Virus record (IMG/VR): IMGVR_UViG_3300030099_006944
Location: 1 to 64,000 of that record
Length of the DNA: 64,000 bases
Reading direction: 5' to 3' (one strand)
Origin: a virus
In this document: positions 22,260 through 31,484 of the stretch, one piece after another
Layout of the letters: each line of letters starts with the position of its first letter
Position numbering within the stretch: position 1 is the first letter of the stretch
The notes under the pieces: generated by a model
What the model saw: the letters and a program-made list of their open reading frames with translations, nothing else
Told to the model about the DNA's origin: nothing
The model's database searches: none
Translations under genes and position numbers: made by a program

Positions 22260-22475
22260 ATGAGTGAAAACACGACGATTACTAGTAAGAGGCTCCCAAA
22301 CCCTCAGAAAGTAAGATGGTATAACGTTGCTTATTATGATAACTTTCAGCAAGCAGACGAACATAGAAAAAATTTAGATGGCCTCACAAAGGTTAGAAGA
22401 TGTGGCCCAGATAAAACAATGTTTGTTGTAAAGTCAGGTACACCAATCCCAACCAAGGAGTCAAAAAATGAATAA
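22260..22475 (+). CDS. Hypothetical protein, 71 aa
   Basis: Not recognised. It has a WYNVAYYDNFQQADEH segment and a beta strand KTMFVVKSG. It is first in the unit with phosphomannomutase and has a strong AAAGGAGAAAAGT site. Confidence 0.55.
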   Translation: MSENTTITSKRLPNPQKVRWYNVAYYDNFQQADEHRKNLDGLTKVRRCGPDKTMFVVKSGTPIPTKESKNE

Positions 22476-23265
22476 TACAATAGTTCTTTTTGACATGGAT
22501 GGGACATTGACCGAACCTCGCGAAAGTTTTAATAGCGAAGATCTTTCAAGGGCTTTGTACAAACTGACCAATGGTGGCGCTCATGTTGGGATCATTACTG
22601 GTTCCGACGAGGATTATTTAAGAGAACAGATGGGAACTTTTTTAAGAAGCAGTTCTTCTCGTTACAAAACTCATCTTTTGCCTTGTAATGGCACAAAGTA
22701 TTTGAAACCACCAGAATTTGCAAATCAAGATTTTAAATTAATACACGAGGTTTCCATGGAAGAAGCTTTAACATCTAAAAAATATAGAGAATTGATTTGC
22801 GAATTGATATACTCACAGGTTGATATATGTCATCTTGGTGCACCGTTGACCGGTCACTTTATAAATTGTAGAGGTTCTATGATAAATTGGAGTCCAATCG
22901 GACGCAATGCTACAAAAACCCAACGTGAAGAGTTTATAGAGTTAGACAAAGAGAAAAACGTTAGAGACCGTGTAATTAATGAACTCAGGGCAATTTTAGA
23001 ACTGAAACATATGAACAAAGAGGTGACTATTAAATTAGGTGGTGATACATCTTTTGATATATACCCAACCGGTTGGGATAAAACTTATGGATTAAAACAC
23101 TTTCAAGGTTGGGATGTTTGGTTTGTCGGCGATCGCTGTGGTGAGAATGGTAATGACTATGAGATTTACCAAGCCTGTCTGGGTCAATCTTACGTCTCAT
23201 CAGGACCAGAAAGCACGGTTGAGATAATTGAGTGCATAATAAGTAATTTGCGAGGTGAAAAATGA
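22468..23265 (+). CDS. Eukaryotic-type phosphomannomutase (HAD IIB family), 265 aa
   Basis: The family isomerises mannose-6-phosphate to mannose-1-phosphate, the step before GDP-mannose. It has the HAD nucleophile motif FDMDGTLT (residues 8-15), IITGSDEDYL, a GSMINWSPIGRNA signature, R.EF..LD, and SFDIYPTGWDKTYGL followed by FVGDRCGENGND. These match the alpha-PMM/eukaryotic PMM subfamily, and the length is near normal (about 245-265). It is rare in phages. Together with GDP-mannose 4,6-dehydratase at 44047 it suggests supply of a GDP-deoxyhexose. It is probably transcribed from the promoter at 22191. Confidence 0.8.
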   Translation: MNNTIVLFDMDGTLTEPRESFNSEDLSRALYKLTNGGAHVGIITGSDEDYLREQMGTFLRSSSSRYKTHLLPCNGTKYLKPPEFANQDFKLIHEVSMEEALTSKKYRELICELIYSQVDICHLGAPLTGHFINCRGSMINWSPIGRNATKTQREEFIELDKEKNVRDRVINELRAILELKHMNKEVTIKLGGDTSFDIYPTGWDKTYGLKHFQGWDVWFVGDRCGENGNDYEIYQACLGQSYVSSGPESTVEIIECIISNLRGEK

Positions 23266-23693
23266 GCGATGATTTTAGATCTAATGGTATCAAGGGTATT
23301 TTAGATTATGGCATAGATTTAAAGCTCGAATCGGAAGAGGAAGAAATATACTATACCGCCCGAATGTGCGAATATTTTAACGAAGAATCCGAATTTAAAG
23401 CCTATTTAAGTGGAGAGAAAAGTTTCGAGGTGGAACTTGACAGAACCTCTCCAATCATGGAAGTTACAATTATGAGTTCGATGCTAACAATACTACCATA
23501 TTCAGATGATATATTTGAGGCCTTCGCAGTAATGCTAGCGTTTATTGCAAAGAAGCACCAAGAAATTATAATAGAACTTAGAGGAGAAGAAGAATCCATA
23601 ATTCAATCATTAAACGAGGTTAATAAAATTGAAAATGAAAAAGAAGAAATTGAAGAAGACTCCAGTGGCGATGATGATTATGAATGGATCTAG
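23262..23693 (+). CDS. Hypothetical acidic protein, 143 aa
   Basis: Not recognised. It is acidic throughout with an alpha/beta pattern in the middle (SPIMEVTIMSSMLTILPY) and a Glu/Asp-rich tail. It overlaps phosphomannomutase by four bases. Confidence 0.5.
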   Translation: MSDDFRSNGIKGILDYGIDLKLESEEEEIYYTARMCEYFNEESEFKAYLSGEKSFEVELDRTSPIMEVTIMSSMLTILPYSDDIFEAFAVMLAFIAKKHQEIIIELRGEEESIIQSLNEVNKIENEKEEIEEDSSGDDDYEWI

Positions 23694-23706
23694 GAGAACC
23701 AATACT

Positions 23707-24030
23707 ATGAAAATATTTTATTTAAACAGAACAGAAGATGAAAGCGGAATAAGCGGAACAGGCAGAGTGGCGCAAGGCTTTGTGTTTGATAATGGCAAAG
23801 TTGCTGTTACTTGGCTTTCAGAACATCCAAGCGTTACCGTGTATGATTCAATCGGAGAAGTTCATGCAATTCATGGTCACGGCGGCAAGACAGAAGTTGT
23901 AATGGAGCCGGATTACAAGAAGGCATTTGGAGAATTGAAATCCTTTGTTGATAATTTTAATATGTCAGAAGTGGTTAATTCTAAATTAACTCCCGATGGT
24001 CCGGCGTCAAAACTGATGGCAAAGGCCTAA
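23707..24030 (+). CDS. Hypothetical protein, 107 aa
   Basis: Starts MKIFYLNRTEDESGISGTGRVAQG, followed by FDNGKVAVTWLSEHPSVTVYDS, a compact beta domain. TAGGAGAACC precedes ATG 23707. The function is unknown, but a WLS...SV.VYDS pattern recurs in small phage and bacterial proteins of unknown role. Confidence 0.55.
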   Translation: MKIFYLNRTEDESGISGTGRVAQGFVFDNGKVAVTWLSEHPSVTVYDSIGEVHAIHGHGGKTEVVMEPDYKKAFGELKSFVDNFNMSEVVNSKLTPDGPASKLMAKA

Positions 24031-24049
24031 TTACTATGTGGAGAATTTA

Positions 24050-24538
24050 ATGACGCTAAAATTGGACGCTTCATGGCGACCTATAGAAATCATACCAGCC
24101 GAGAAAGCTTTCTCAATGGTTTATACTGGACGGGCACAACCTGTTGAGAATTATACTCACGGGCCATGTGCCCGTTTTCTGTTTCCATCCGTGATCGTTC
24201 TTAAAAACTACATCCAAAAAAGAAGAATAACAATGGCACCCACAAGAAAAAATATATATTGGAGAGACAAATACATCTGCCAATATTGCGCCGAGCCATT
24301 TAAATACAAACAGTTGTCTTTGGACCACGTCATTCCAAAGTCAAGAGGGGGTGATAGAGGTTGGTTAAACCTTGTGACCTGTTGTCACCGCTGCAATCAA
24401 AAGAAAGGTAACAAAACGCCTTCTGAGGCCTCTATGATACTAATTAGAGAGCCATCAATACCACAGGTATCTATAATAGACTTTTATCATCATATTGATG
24501 TGCCAAAAAATTGGCTAAATTTTATTGTGAGGAAATAA
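24050..24538 (+). CDS. HNH endonuclease, 162 aa
   Basis: The HNH core LSLDHVIPKSRGG...LVTCCHRCNQKKGN is complete, with two Cys pairs (CQYC and CHRC) for a structural zinc. The N-terminal part (LDASWRPIEIIPAEKAF) is typical of the free-standing HNH proteins found in many phages and bacteria. ATG 24050 has GGAG seven bases upstream. It may nick host or rival DNA, or act in packaging. Confidence 0.8.
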   Translation: MTLKLDASWRPIEIIPAEKAFSMVYTGRAQPVENYTHGPCARFLFPSVIVLKNYIQKRRITMAPTRKNIYWRDKYICQYCAEPFKYKQLSLDHVIPKSRGGDRGWLNLVTCCHRCNQKKGNKTPSEASMILIREPSIPQVSIIDFYHHIDVPKNWLNFIVRK

Positions 24539-24972
24539 TGAAAATAAAAAGAATAATGGTTAGCGGAGGTTTCGACCCCGTGCATATAGGTCATATTCAA
24601 ATGATCGAAAAAGCATCAGAATGGGGCGAAGTGATTGTCGTAATAAATTCTGATGATTGGCTAATGAGAAAAAAAGGTTATGTCTTTATGCCATGGAAAG
24701 AAAGAGCCTATATAATGGGTAACATCAAAGGAGTATCTTTGGTATCAGGAGTAAACGATGAAGACGGAACAGTTTGTCAAGCCATCGGAATTCACAGACC
24801 AGATGCGTTTGCAAACGGTGGAGATAGAAAAAAAGATAATACTCCGGAAATGGAGTTGTGCGATGAACTTGGCATTCAAATGATGTGGGGCGTCGGAGGA
24901 AAAGATAAACCACAATCATCATCGTGGTTAGTAAATAAAGCAATGGAGCAATTAAATGGAACTAGGAAATAA
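24538..24972 (+). CDS. Cytidylyltransferase-like nucleotidyltransferase, 144 aa
   Basis: VSGGFDPVHIGHIQMI carries the HxGH motif of the nucleotidyltransferase superfamily (glycerol-3-phosphate cytidylyltransferase and RfaE/HldE C-domain types). It continues with INSDDWL, WKERAYI and SSSWLVNKA (ISSTxx-like). The enzyme probably activates a sugar- or alcohol-phosphate with CTP or ATP. It lies two genes from phosphomannomutase. ATG 24538 has GAGGAAATA upstream and overlaps the HNH stop. Confidence 0.75.
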   Translation: MKIKRIMVSGGFDPVHIGHIQMIEKASEWGEVIVVINSDDWLMRKKGYVFMPWKERAYIMGNIKGVSLVSGVNDEDGTVCQAIGIHRPDAFANGGDRKKDNTPEMELCDELGIQMMWGVGGKDKPQSSSWLVNKAMEQLNGTRK

Positions 24973-25198
24973 AAATTTAGAGAATTTTCTCAAAAAAGCG
25001 GAAGAAGATCCGGAGTTGATGGAGATACTGAAAGGTATAGTTTATTACTGTCAAGCCGCTTCGGAAAAGGGTATACCCCTCGAAGAGGTAGCATCTGCCG
25101 GTACCGTTGGGTGGACAATTGGACAAGACCCTAGGTTGAAAGAAATGTTGAAACACCTAATTAAGATTAGTGAAATGGGTTTAGGAACAGAACATTAA
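24956..25198 (+). CDS. Hypothetical helical protein, 80 aa
   Basis: Not recognised. Entirely helical with charged ends (ENFLKKAEEDPELMEILKG). It overlaps the nucleotidyltransferase gene by 17 bases. Confidence 0.5.
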   Translation: MELGNKNLENFLKKAEEDPELMEILKGIVYYCQAASEKGIPLEEVASAGTVGWTIGQDPRLKEMLKHLIKISEMGLGTEH

Positions 25199-25209
25199 TC
25201 CTTTACAAT

Positions 25210-25226
25210 CTATTTATTGTGAGGTA
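25210..25226 (+). promoter_or_regulatory. CTATTTATTGTGAGGT leader motif (copy 2)
   Basis: Same 16-base sequence as at 14889, here 17-18 bases before ATG 25234. A partial copy (TTTATTGTGAGG) precedes ATG 24538. Confidence 0.5.
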
Positions 25227-25233
25227 ATCTATT

Positions 25234-25464
25234 ATGTTTTTGATGTTAATTATGAATTTGGCCTTCGCCCAAGACGAAGGACGTACTGTCACGTACAAGA
25301 AAAAGACAGAAATCGACTTCGAAGGAGTTGATGTTTCTGGTGAACTCGTAAAGCCCCAAGGTGCACTTTTGCTTGATCGTAAAAGAGCCTCTTTCAATCC
25401 GTTGATTAAATTACGTTCAGACTTTAATCCGGAAATGTCCTCATCGGTGTCGGAGATTAAATAA
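25234..25464 (+). CDS. Small secreted protein, 76 aa, resembling deltaproteobacterial periplasmic proteins
   Basis: A signal peptide (MFLMLIMNLAFAQD, cleavage probably after FAQ or AFA) is followed by YKKKTEIDFEGVDVSGELVKP, LLLDRKRASFNPLIKLRSDF and NPEM. From memory this sequence resembles short secreted proteins encoded near gliding/TonB-type systems of Myxococcota and Bdellovibrionota; that recall was not checked. It overlaps the next gene (ATG at the stop). It probably acts in the periplasm and may have been acquired from the host. Confidence 0.5.
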   Translation: MFLMLIMNLAFAQDEGRTVTYKKKTEIDFEGVDVSGELVKPQGALLLDRKRASFNPLIKLRSDFNPEMSSSVSEIK

Positions 25465-26828
25465 TGTCGAAAGATATGAAAAAGATAATGGAAGCGTATC
25501 GTAAGGGTATTTTGTTGAACGAGAAACGTTATTCCATCGGTGATATTAGATACAGAAAAGACAAAAAACCTAGTGCCGACGTCAAAGGATCTGATTTTGA
25601 TAAAGACGGCGTAGAGAACCAATTTGATGATGTTCCTTTTGACGCAAATTTTCACGATATAGATGGAGTAGATCAGGAAAAATTTGCGGACGCAGTCGGA
25701 GTAGATCCGAATGTTATAGGGAGAGGAATAACCGATACCCTATCAGATAAATTTAAAGATTATTATAAGAGTCAAGGTGTTGAAAACCCGCGAGATATAA
25801 CAGAGCCAATACCCGCTGGTCCAGATCCAGATCAAGAAAAATCAGCAGACGGAGATCAAGAACCATCTACTGACCTAGACCAAGAAGAGATAGCTGCCGC
25901 GTTAACGACACTGGATCCGTCCAACTTCGGAAAAGGGGCCAAAGCAGTTTACAATGATGGAGAAGTTACTGTTTTTGAGTTTATGGAGTGGATGTCGGGC
26001 CGTGAGTTATTGAAGAGTAATTTTGAAAGGTTCAAAGAAAACCTTCAAACATTTGCCCAAAATTTTGCAGAAAAAAACCCTAAGATAGTAAAAATGCTCC
26101 CGGGCGATGCCACACTAAGAGGTTTGATTGGACAAACTATAACTTTTTTCGAGGAGCAAGGTTATGCATTATTAAAGGGCGGCGCCAAAGGAGGCCTCTT
26201 GGATGTGATAGCAGGGATTCTTGATCAAGCCGGTGTACCTAACACATTAGGATTCCGAAGAATGCTAGCCAGAGTGATAAGCGCAGCCATAATCCAAACA
26301 GCAACAGATAAGGCAGAAGATATTGTTGATGGTGTAATTAAAAAATTAACAGATTCATCTAATTCGTTAAAGAGAAAATCTATGAAGATCATGACCGTCG
26401 GTGACGACGGCAAACCAGTGTTAAAATACAACCAAGACATCCAAGAAATGTTTGACGTGCCGGAGGAGATTGTGAAAATGTTCCAAGGGAAATTACAAGA
26501 CAACGGACAAAGACTAATCAGTAAGTTTTTTAATGAATATAGAACAAATCTAGTTAAAATATTCGAAATGGCAAAAGAGGCAACTAGCGATCCGAAGAAG
26601 TATCAGAACATCATTAATCAAGATCTAACAGAATTTCTAAAAGATCAAGACACAAGCACCAATGCTGCCAAAGACGCGTTGGAATATATAAGAAATGCTT
26701 ACAATTTAAAAGGAATAAAGGTCACAACGAAAGCCAATGATGAGAAAGGAACGTCTTCTCGTACTGTCACTGCTGGTACTGTGAATGAATCCAAGCGTCG
26801 TCGCATAGTATACCGAGGAAAGAAATGA
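25464..26828 (+). CDS. Putative internal virion protein, 454 aa
   Basis: The N-terminus MSKDMKKIMEAYRKGILLNE matches the 153-aa protein at 8407, with a potential cleavage after IME (residue 10). A Ca-loop-like DKDGVENQFDDVPFD occurs at about 45-60. The central part (about 190-300) is helical with amphipathic and Gly/Ala-rich stretches (ALLKGGAKGGLLDVIAGIL), which may be membrane-active. It is translationally coupled to the 1113-aa protein. The function is unknown. Confidence 0.55.
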   Translation: MSKDMKKIMEAYRKGILLNEKRYSIGDIRYRKDKKPSADVKGSDFDKDGVENQFDDVPFDANFHDIDGVDQEKFADAVGVDPNVIGRGITDTLSDKFKDYYKSQGVENPRDITEPIPAGPDPDQEKSADGDQEPSTDLDQEEIAAALTTLDPSNFGKGAKAVYNDGEVTVFEFMEWMSGRELLKSNFERFKENLQTFAQNFAEKNPKIVKMLPGDATLRGLIGQTITFFEEQGYALLKGGAKGGLLDVIAGILDQAGVPNTLGFRRMLARVISAAIIQTATDKAEDIVDGVIKKLTDSSNSLKRKSMKIMTVGDDGKPVLKYNQDIQEMFDVPEEIVKMFQGKLQDNGQRLISKFFNEYRTNLVKIFEMAKEATSDPKKYQNIINQDLTEFLKDQDTSTNAAKDALEYIRNAYNLKGIKVTTKANDEKGTSSRTVTAGTVNESKRRRIVYRGKK

Positions 26829-29800
26829 ACAATAAAGAACTTTTAATCGAGTTATACAGCCACCCATTAGTCCAACGAATGCTTATCAAGGAACTTTTGA
26901 CCAAGCGTCAATTAGTAGAATTGGTTTTGTTGGAGAAGAAAAAATGGTATCACGGCCCATGGTACAAAGAAAAAGAAGAAACAACCTTAGACCGAAGAGA
27001 CAAAGCAGATAGAAACACATCTAAGATAGCTTCAACAGTAAAATCAAAAATAGATTCATGGACGAAGCCTCTCGGGGGCAAAGCCGATGAATTAATAGAC
27101 CCAGAAAAAAAAATAAGCAAAAAGACTTACGATGGCGCTTTTAAAAAGACAAAGAGAGAAATTGCCGCCAAGCTAGACGAAAAATCGAAATCCAAACAAA
27201 AGGTTTATTCCAAAACAGGGACAGATGCGACGGGGTCTAAATATACAAAAGAAGGTGGTATCTATTACACAAAACAAGATAAAAGTAAAGGGTCGGATCT
27301 CGCAAATATCTTTAAAGACCTTTCAAGTTCCCTAGGGAAACCGAAATTTCAGGGTAACACAATAAACAGACCAACAGTGACATTCTTGTTGTGGTTCAAA
27401 AAAGTTTCCGAGCTAGATTGGAACAATTTCAAGACAGAAACGGAAGCATCAGTCATACAAGAATCAAAAAATCCGAAAAAGTTTTTAGAGAGAACTCAGA
27501 AAAATCTTGAACAAATTGCCCTTGAAATTGGATTAAAAATAGTAAAGCAAGCTATGGATGATTTAATAAACGACAAAGACCTATCGGAAGAAGTGAGAGA
27601 ATACGCTGAAAAAAATATTCCGAAGTATATGAAAGCTCGAAAGGATGCTTCTAATAACTGGACAGACCCAAACCACCAGTTTAGATCTTTGCTTCTGGCG
27701 TTAGGAGAATCATCGCAAGATTTTTATGAAAAATACCTAAAATTAAACGACACTAGATGGCTTGATAAATTGGAGAAAGAAGAACGGGCAGCTATCAAGA
27801 GATTTATAAAGCTTTATAAAGCAGAGTTTTTAGCTAAAAAATGGCAAAACACACAAGAAATCAATGAACAGGACGAGGGAGAAAACGATGGGTTGCAAAC
27901 TTTTTTGGGCTTAGAGGTCTTCGCGAAAGAGTTATCAAAGTCACAAGCAACAGAGATCTGGAACAAACTTGATGATGCAGAGAAACAAATCATAGTTAAT
28001 TTGGTGAAAGAATATCCAGAGGGTTTTAACAAATACCTTTATGGAAGAGCAGATACTCATGGGGATATTTGGGGCCTCGAAGATGAAATGAGTAACAGAC
28101 TTATTAGAGCCTCAGAAGAAGAAATAGAAAAAGCCAAAGAGCGTCTCGAAATGGAAAAGAGACAAAAGAAAGAAAAAGAAGAAAAATATGAAAAAACCCG
28201 AGGATCCTTGAAGAAGATCCTTCCTTTTGCAATAAACAAATCTGCGCGATTAATCAAGGCTTTGGAAAAGATGGTGTCTTTCTTAGACAAAGATACGTTA
28301 AAAGATCCCGGAGGACCAGAGCTTGGAAAAAGAGAGTTCGTATCAGAAGATATGAATCCTCCAATGAAAAGTAGACAACAAATCAAAGATCAACTAGAAA
28401 AAGAATTAAAATATCAAAAAGAATTAATGAAGTTGTTGGAGTTTTATTTCAAAGTATTTGTACAAGAGAAAGACAAGCTCCAAGATGCTAATTTTCTAGA
28501 TCAAATGATATTGAAGGCAAAAAATATCGTAAGAATGATGAAAGAGATTCTAGCAGATGCATCTGATTCCATAAAGACAAAGTTCGTTGGTGGTGATGAA
28601 GAAGGTACCCAAGAACAAGCGGAAGAGGTCTTGGAGACAGAACCAGAGCAAGCAGTTAACGAGCAACAATCCGGCACTTCTGCAATCGATAATGCAAACG
28701 AGTGGATACAGGCAATAGAATCTTTAATAAGAGACAATTATACTCGCTTAGAGAGAGTTTATGGCGAAACCAAGAAGGTACTATCTGATCTCAAAAAGGG
28801 TCAATTTGAACTGTCCTCTGAGTTACAAGATATCTTGAATAGAACCCTAGGTAGCAAAGTCATTGATTTGTTTGACAAGGCCTTGTCGGACCTCAAAAAC
28901 AATTTACCGATGGAAGATTATAAAACTAAACTTAAAAACATATCCGATCTAGAAAACCGCGACTTAGTGGGCTTAAAACCTGACGTCGAACCGGTAACAG
29001 AAGCTCCCGAAGATCAAGAAACCCAGCCTGCTAACAAAGAACAAGCCCAAAGAGAATTCATCCGTACGTACGATACTTTTGAATCCCATAAAAATGTAAC
29101 ATTAAAAGCTTTGGAGGGCCTTCGAAGGAGTCTCGATTCTGTCGATCAAGAAAAATACTTTGCATTCTTTCAATTAGCCGGTAAGACAGCAGAGAAGATT
29201 ACAGAATATGATAATTCGCTAAACGAGATAAAGAAGTTTCTGGCAAACCCGACAAACGTACCGGACTATATTAAAATAGGAGAAAAAGTCAGAAAGAAAG
29301 AAGAATTGATCCCTAAGCAAGGAAAACAACTTATACCAGCAAAATATGCCGAACAAATTAAGAATTCCATTGGTCAACAAGATGAGTTGAAGAGACTCTA
29401 CGATGATCAACAAGGACAAGGTGGTTTGTCAATGGAAAAAGTAGAAGAATATATGTCTGACGTCTCGCTGGTTATCGATGTTTTATCCGCTGCTTCCGCC
29501 GCAACCGGTGTAGGCCTTCCAGCAGCCGCTGCTCTCCAAGCCTTAGGTAAAGCTTTGACGGTAGGAGAGATAGCAAAGAAACTAGCAGATGGTGACTTTG
29601 CAGGAGCCGGTACCAAAGCAGTACTGATGCTGATGCCCGGAGAAAAAATAGCTAAATATTTAGGCGGAGCCGCTGGGAAGGTTGCCGCAAACTCATTTGG
29701 AAAATTCCTCAAACCGCTATCGGATTTTATGATAAAAAATCCAGACAAAGCTGGCGGTGTTATTGATTTATTAATAACGGGAGTTGGGCAAAAATTAGAC

Positions 29801-30166
29801 AACGACGACACACCTGAGGAGACAACAGGAACACCTGCCGGAAAGATAGAGAAAGCCAAAACTGAACTAGAAGAATTAAAAGAAGCCATAGGCAAAACCA
29901 ACGCAGCTGATGATCAAAAGAAAAAATGGATTGCATTTATTAACGATGCAGTGAATAGAACGGTTGCTATGGGCGAAGAAGATCTAACCGATGAACAATA
30001 TTTGAAAATATTGCTCGATGCAAAGCAAACTATAACCAACCAGATCAAGCAATTTCAGAACAATCAGGGAAACGAACCCAAACAAGAACACATAGAGCGA
30101 GCATTAAAGCCGATAATAGAACAACTACTAAGAGGTAAACATGGCGAAAAAGAACTTTATTATTGA
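26825..30166 (+). CDS. Large helical, putative internal virion protein, 1113 aa
   Basis: It begins with tandem tag-like helices (MLIKELLTKRQLVELVLLE) and ends with IERALKPIIEQLLRGKHG, again similar to the tag family. Most of the body is charged helix with probable coiled coils (about 435-470, EEEIEKAKERLEMEKRQKK). Near residues 880-955 a Gly/Ala-rich hydrophobic region (VIDVLSAASAATGVGLPAAA, KAVLMLMPGE, YLGGAAGKVAA) could insert in membranes, as in phage ejection proteins. No peptidoglycan-cleaving motif was seen. It overlaps the PIN-PhoH start by 26 bases. Confidence 0.55.
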   Translation: MNNKELLIELYSHPLVQRMLIKELLTKRQLVELVLLEKKKWYHGPWYKEKEETTLDRRDKADRNTSKIASTVKSKIDSWTKPLGGKADELIDPEKKISKKTYDGAFKKTKREIAAKLDEKSKSKQKVYSKTGTDATGSKYTKEGGIYYTKQDKSKGSDLANIFKDLSSSLGKPKFQGNTINRPTVTFLLWFKKVSELDWNNFKTETEASVIQESKNPKKFLERTQKNLEQIALEIGLKIVKQAMDDLINDKDLSEEVREYAEKNIPKYMKARKDASNNWTDPNHQFRSLLLALGESSQDFYEKYLKLNDTRWLDKLEKEERAAIKRFIKLYKAEFLAKKWQNTQEINEQDEGENDGLQTFLGLEVFAKELSKSQATEIWNKLDDAEKQIIVNLVKEYPEGFNKYLYGRADTHGDIWGLEDEMSNRLIRASEEEIEKAKERLEMEKRQKKEKEEKYEKTRGSLKKILPFAINKSARLIKALEKMVSFLDKDTLKDPGGPELGKREFVSEDMNPPMKSRQQIKDQLEKELKYQKELMKLLEFYFKVFVQEKDKLQDANFLDQMILKAKNIVRMMKEILADASDSIKTKFVGGDEEGTQEQAEEVLETEPEQAVNEQQSGTSAIDNANEWIQAIESLIRDNYTRLERVYGETKKVLSDLKKGQFELSSELQDILNRTLGSKVIDLFDKALSDLKNNLPMEDYKTKLKNISDLENRDLVGLKPDVEPVTEAPEDQETQPANKEQAQREFIRTYDTFESHKNVTLKALEGLRRSLDSVDQEKYFAFFQLAGKTAEKITEYDNSLNEIKKFLANPTNVPDYIKIGEKVRKKEELIPKQGKQLIPAKYAEQIKNSIGQQDELKRLYDDQQGQGGLSMEKVEEYMSDVSLVIDVLSAASAATGVGLPAAAALQALGKALTVGEIAKKLADGDFAGAGTKAVLMLMPGEKIAKYLGGAAGKVAANSFGKFLKPLSDFMIKNPDKAGGVIDLLITGVGQKLDNDDTPEETTGTPAGKIEKAKTELEELKEAIGKTNAADDQKKKWIAFINDAVNRTVAMGEEDLTDEQYLKILLDAKQTITNQIKQFQNNQGNEPKQEHIERALKPIIEQLLRGKHGEKELYY

Positions 30167-31484
30167 TACGAGCGTATTCCTATCAGACTCAAACTGCTTT
30201 TACAAGTTTCAAAACAACGATATATTTGTACCCCTTAAAGTATTAGAAGAAATTGACAAACACAAAAAGCGCCAAGACACCGTTGGCCATCATGCAAGGC
30301 AGGCAATAAGAACATTTGACGTTCTAAGGGGCGCTGGTAGCCTTTCTAAGGGCGTACGCATCGCCAAAGGGTTAGGGGTGCTTCGTGTAATCAAAGCGTC
30401 TGAAATATGCCTCAATGAGCTTCCTAGGGACCTTACGCACCAAATGTCCGATCACCTCATTTTAGCAACAGCGTTGACCATCAAAAAAGATCAACCGAAA
30501 AGAAAGACAGTTGTTGTGTCACGTGATATTAACATGAGAGTGATAGCAGACGCGTTAAGTCTGTTAACAGAAGATTACAGTAACTCTCAGGTTGTTGAGA
30601 ACACTGATAAAATATATGAGGGGTTTACAAAACTTTTGGTAGATGAAGAATCAATCAATCAATTTTATCTCGGAGATGATGTATATTTAGATGAGGATGT
30701 TGTAACAGAACAAAAAATTAAGCTATATCCGAATGAGTTTGTTATGTTAGTGTCATCTAGTAACGAAAAAAAAACGGCACTTTCCAGATTTACTGATTAT
30801 TCCAAACCACTACGTCACATTCGAGATTTAAAAAATGAATTAATGTGGGGTATCCATCCTCGAAACAAAGAACAATCCTTTGCGTTTGATTTGCTATTTG
30901 ATGATGAAATACCATTGGTATCTCTCATAGGTAAAGCCGGCTCTGGGAAGACCTTGATGGCCATTGCAGCCGCTTTGGAACAAGGGCTAGGGGGAAAGGG
31001 TGACCAATACCGTAGGATCATTATATCGCGCCCTGTACAGCCTCTGGGGAAAGACATTGGTTTCCTTCCGGGAACGATGGAAGAGAAAATGCTACCTTGG
31101 CTCAAACCAATTCAGGATAACATTCGTCACCTCATGGGAGACGATCGTACTATGCTCGAAGCCTATGTTGAGAAAGGAAAAATCGAAGTTGAGGCATTAA
31201 CTTACATAAGAGGACGGTCAATTTCTAATGCGTTTGTAATTATAGATGAGGCACAAAATCTCACAGCACATGAAGTCAAGACGATTATCACTCGGATTGG
31301 CGAGAACACAAAAATTGTTTTAACTGGTGACATTGAGCAAATTGACAATGTATATACTAATGAAACAAGCAATGGTTTGACGTATGCTGTTGAGAAGTTT
31401 AAAGAAAGTGAACTTGCCGGCCATATTACATTTAGAAAAGGAGAGCGGAGTAAACTCGCAACAGCAGCCGCAAAATTGTTATGA
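30141..31484 (+). CDS. PIN-PhoH fusion protein (PhoH2-like), 447 aa
   Basis: N-terminal PIN ribonuclease-like domain: FIIDTSVFL (Asp9), LEEIDKHK, QMSDHLIL and VVSRDINMR supply the acidic residues. The C-terminal PhoH ATPase starts near 225 with Walker A LIGKAGSGKTLMA, then ISRPVQPLGKDIGFLPG, Walker B FVIIDEAQN and LTGDIEQID. In bacteria the fused form acts as an RNA helicase/ribonuclease (PhoH2). It lies among virion genes here. ATG 30141 has AGAGGTAAAC upstream and sits inside the preceding gene. Confidence 0.85.
   Translation: MAKKNFIIDTSVFLSDSNCFYKFQNNDIFVPLKVLEEIDKHKKRQDTVGHHARQAIRTFDVLRGAGSLSKGVRIAKGLGVLRVIKASEICLNELPRDLTHQMSDHLILATALTIKKDQPKRKTVVVSRDINMRVIADALSLLTEDYSNSQVVENTDKIYEGFTKLLVDEESINQFYLGDDVYLDEDVVTEQKIKLYPNEFVMLVSSSNEKKTALSRFTDYSKPLRHIRDLKNELMWGIHPRNKEQSFAFDLLFDDEIPLVSLIGKAGSGKTLMAIAAALEQGLGGKGDQYRRIIISRPVQPLGKDIGFLPGTMEEKMLPWLKPIQDNIRHLMGDDRTMLEAYVEKGKIEVEALTYIRGRSISNAFVIIDEAQNLTAHEVKTIITRIGENTKIVLTGDIEQIDNVYTNETSNGLTYAVEKFKESELAGHITFRKGERSKLATAAAKLL

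Noticed and set aside
26825-30166. Lytic transglycosylase in the 1113-aa protein
   Set aside because: The layout resembles phage ejection proteins, but no GLxQxxP/ES..-type catalytic motif was seen.
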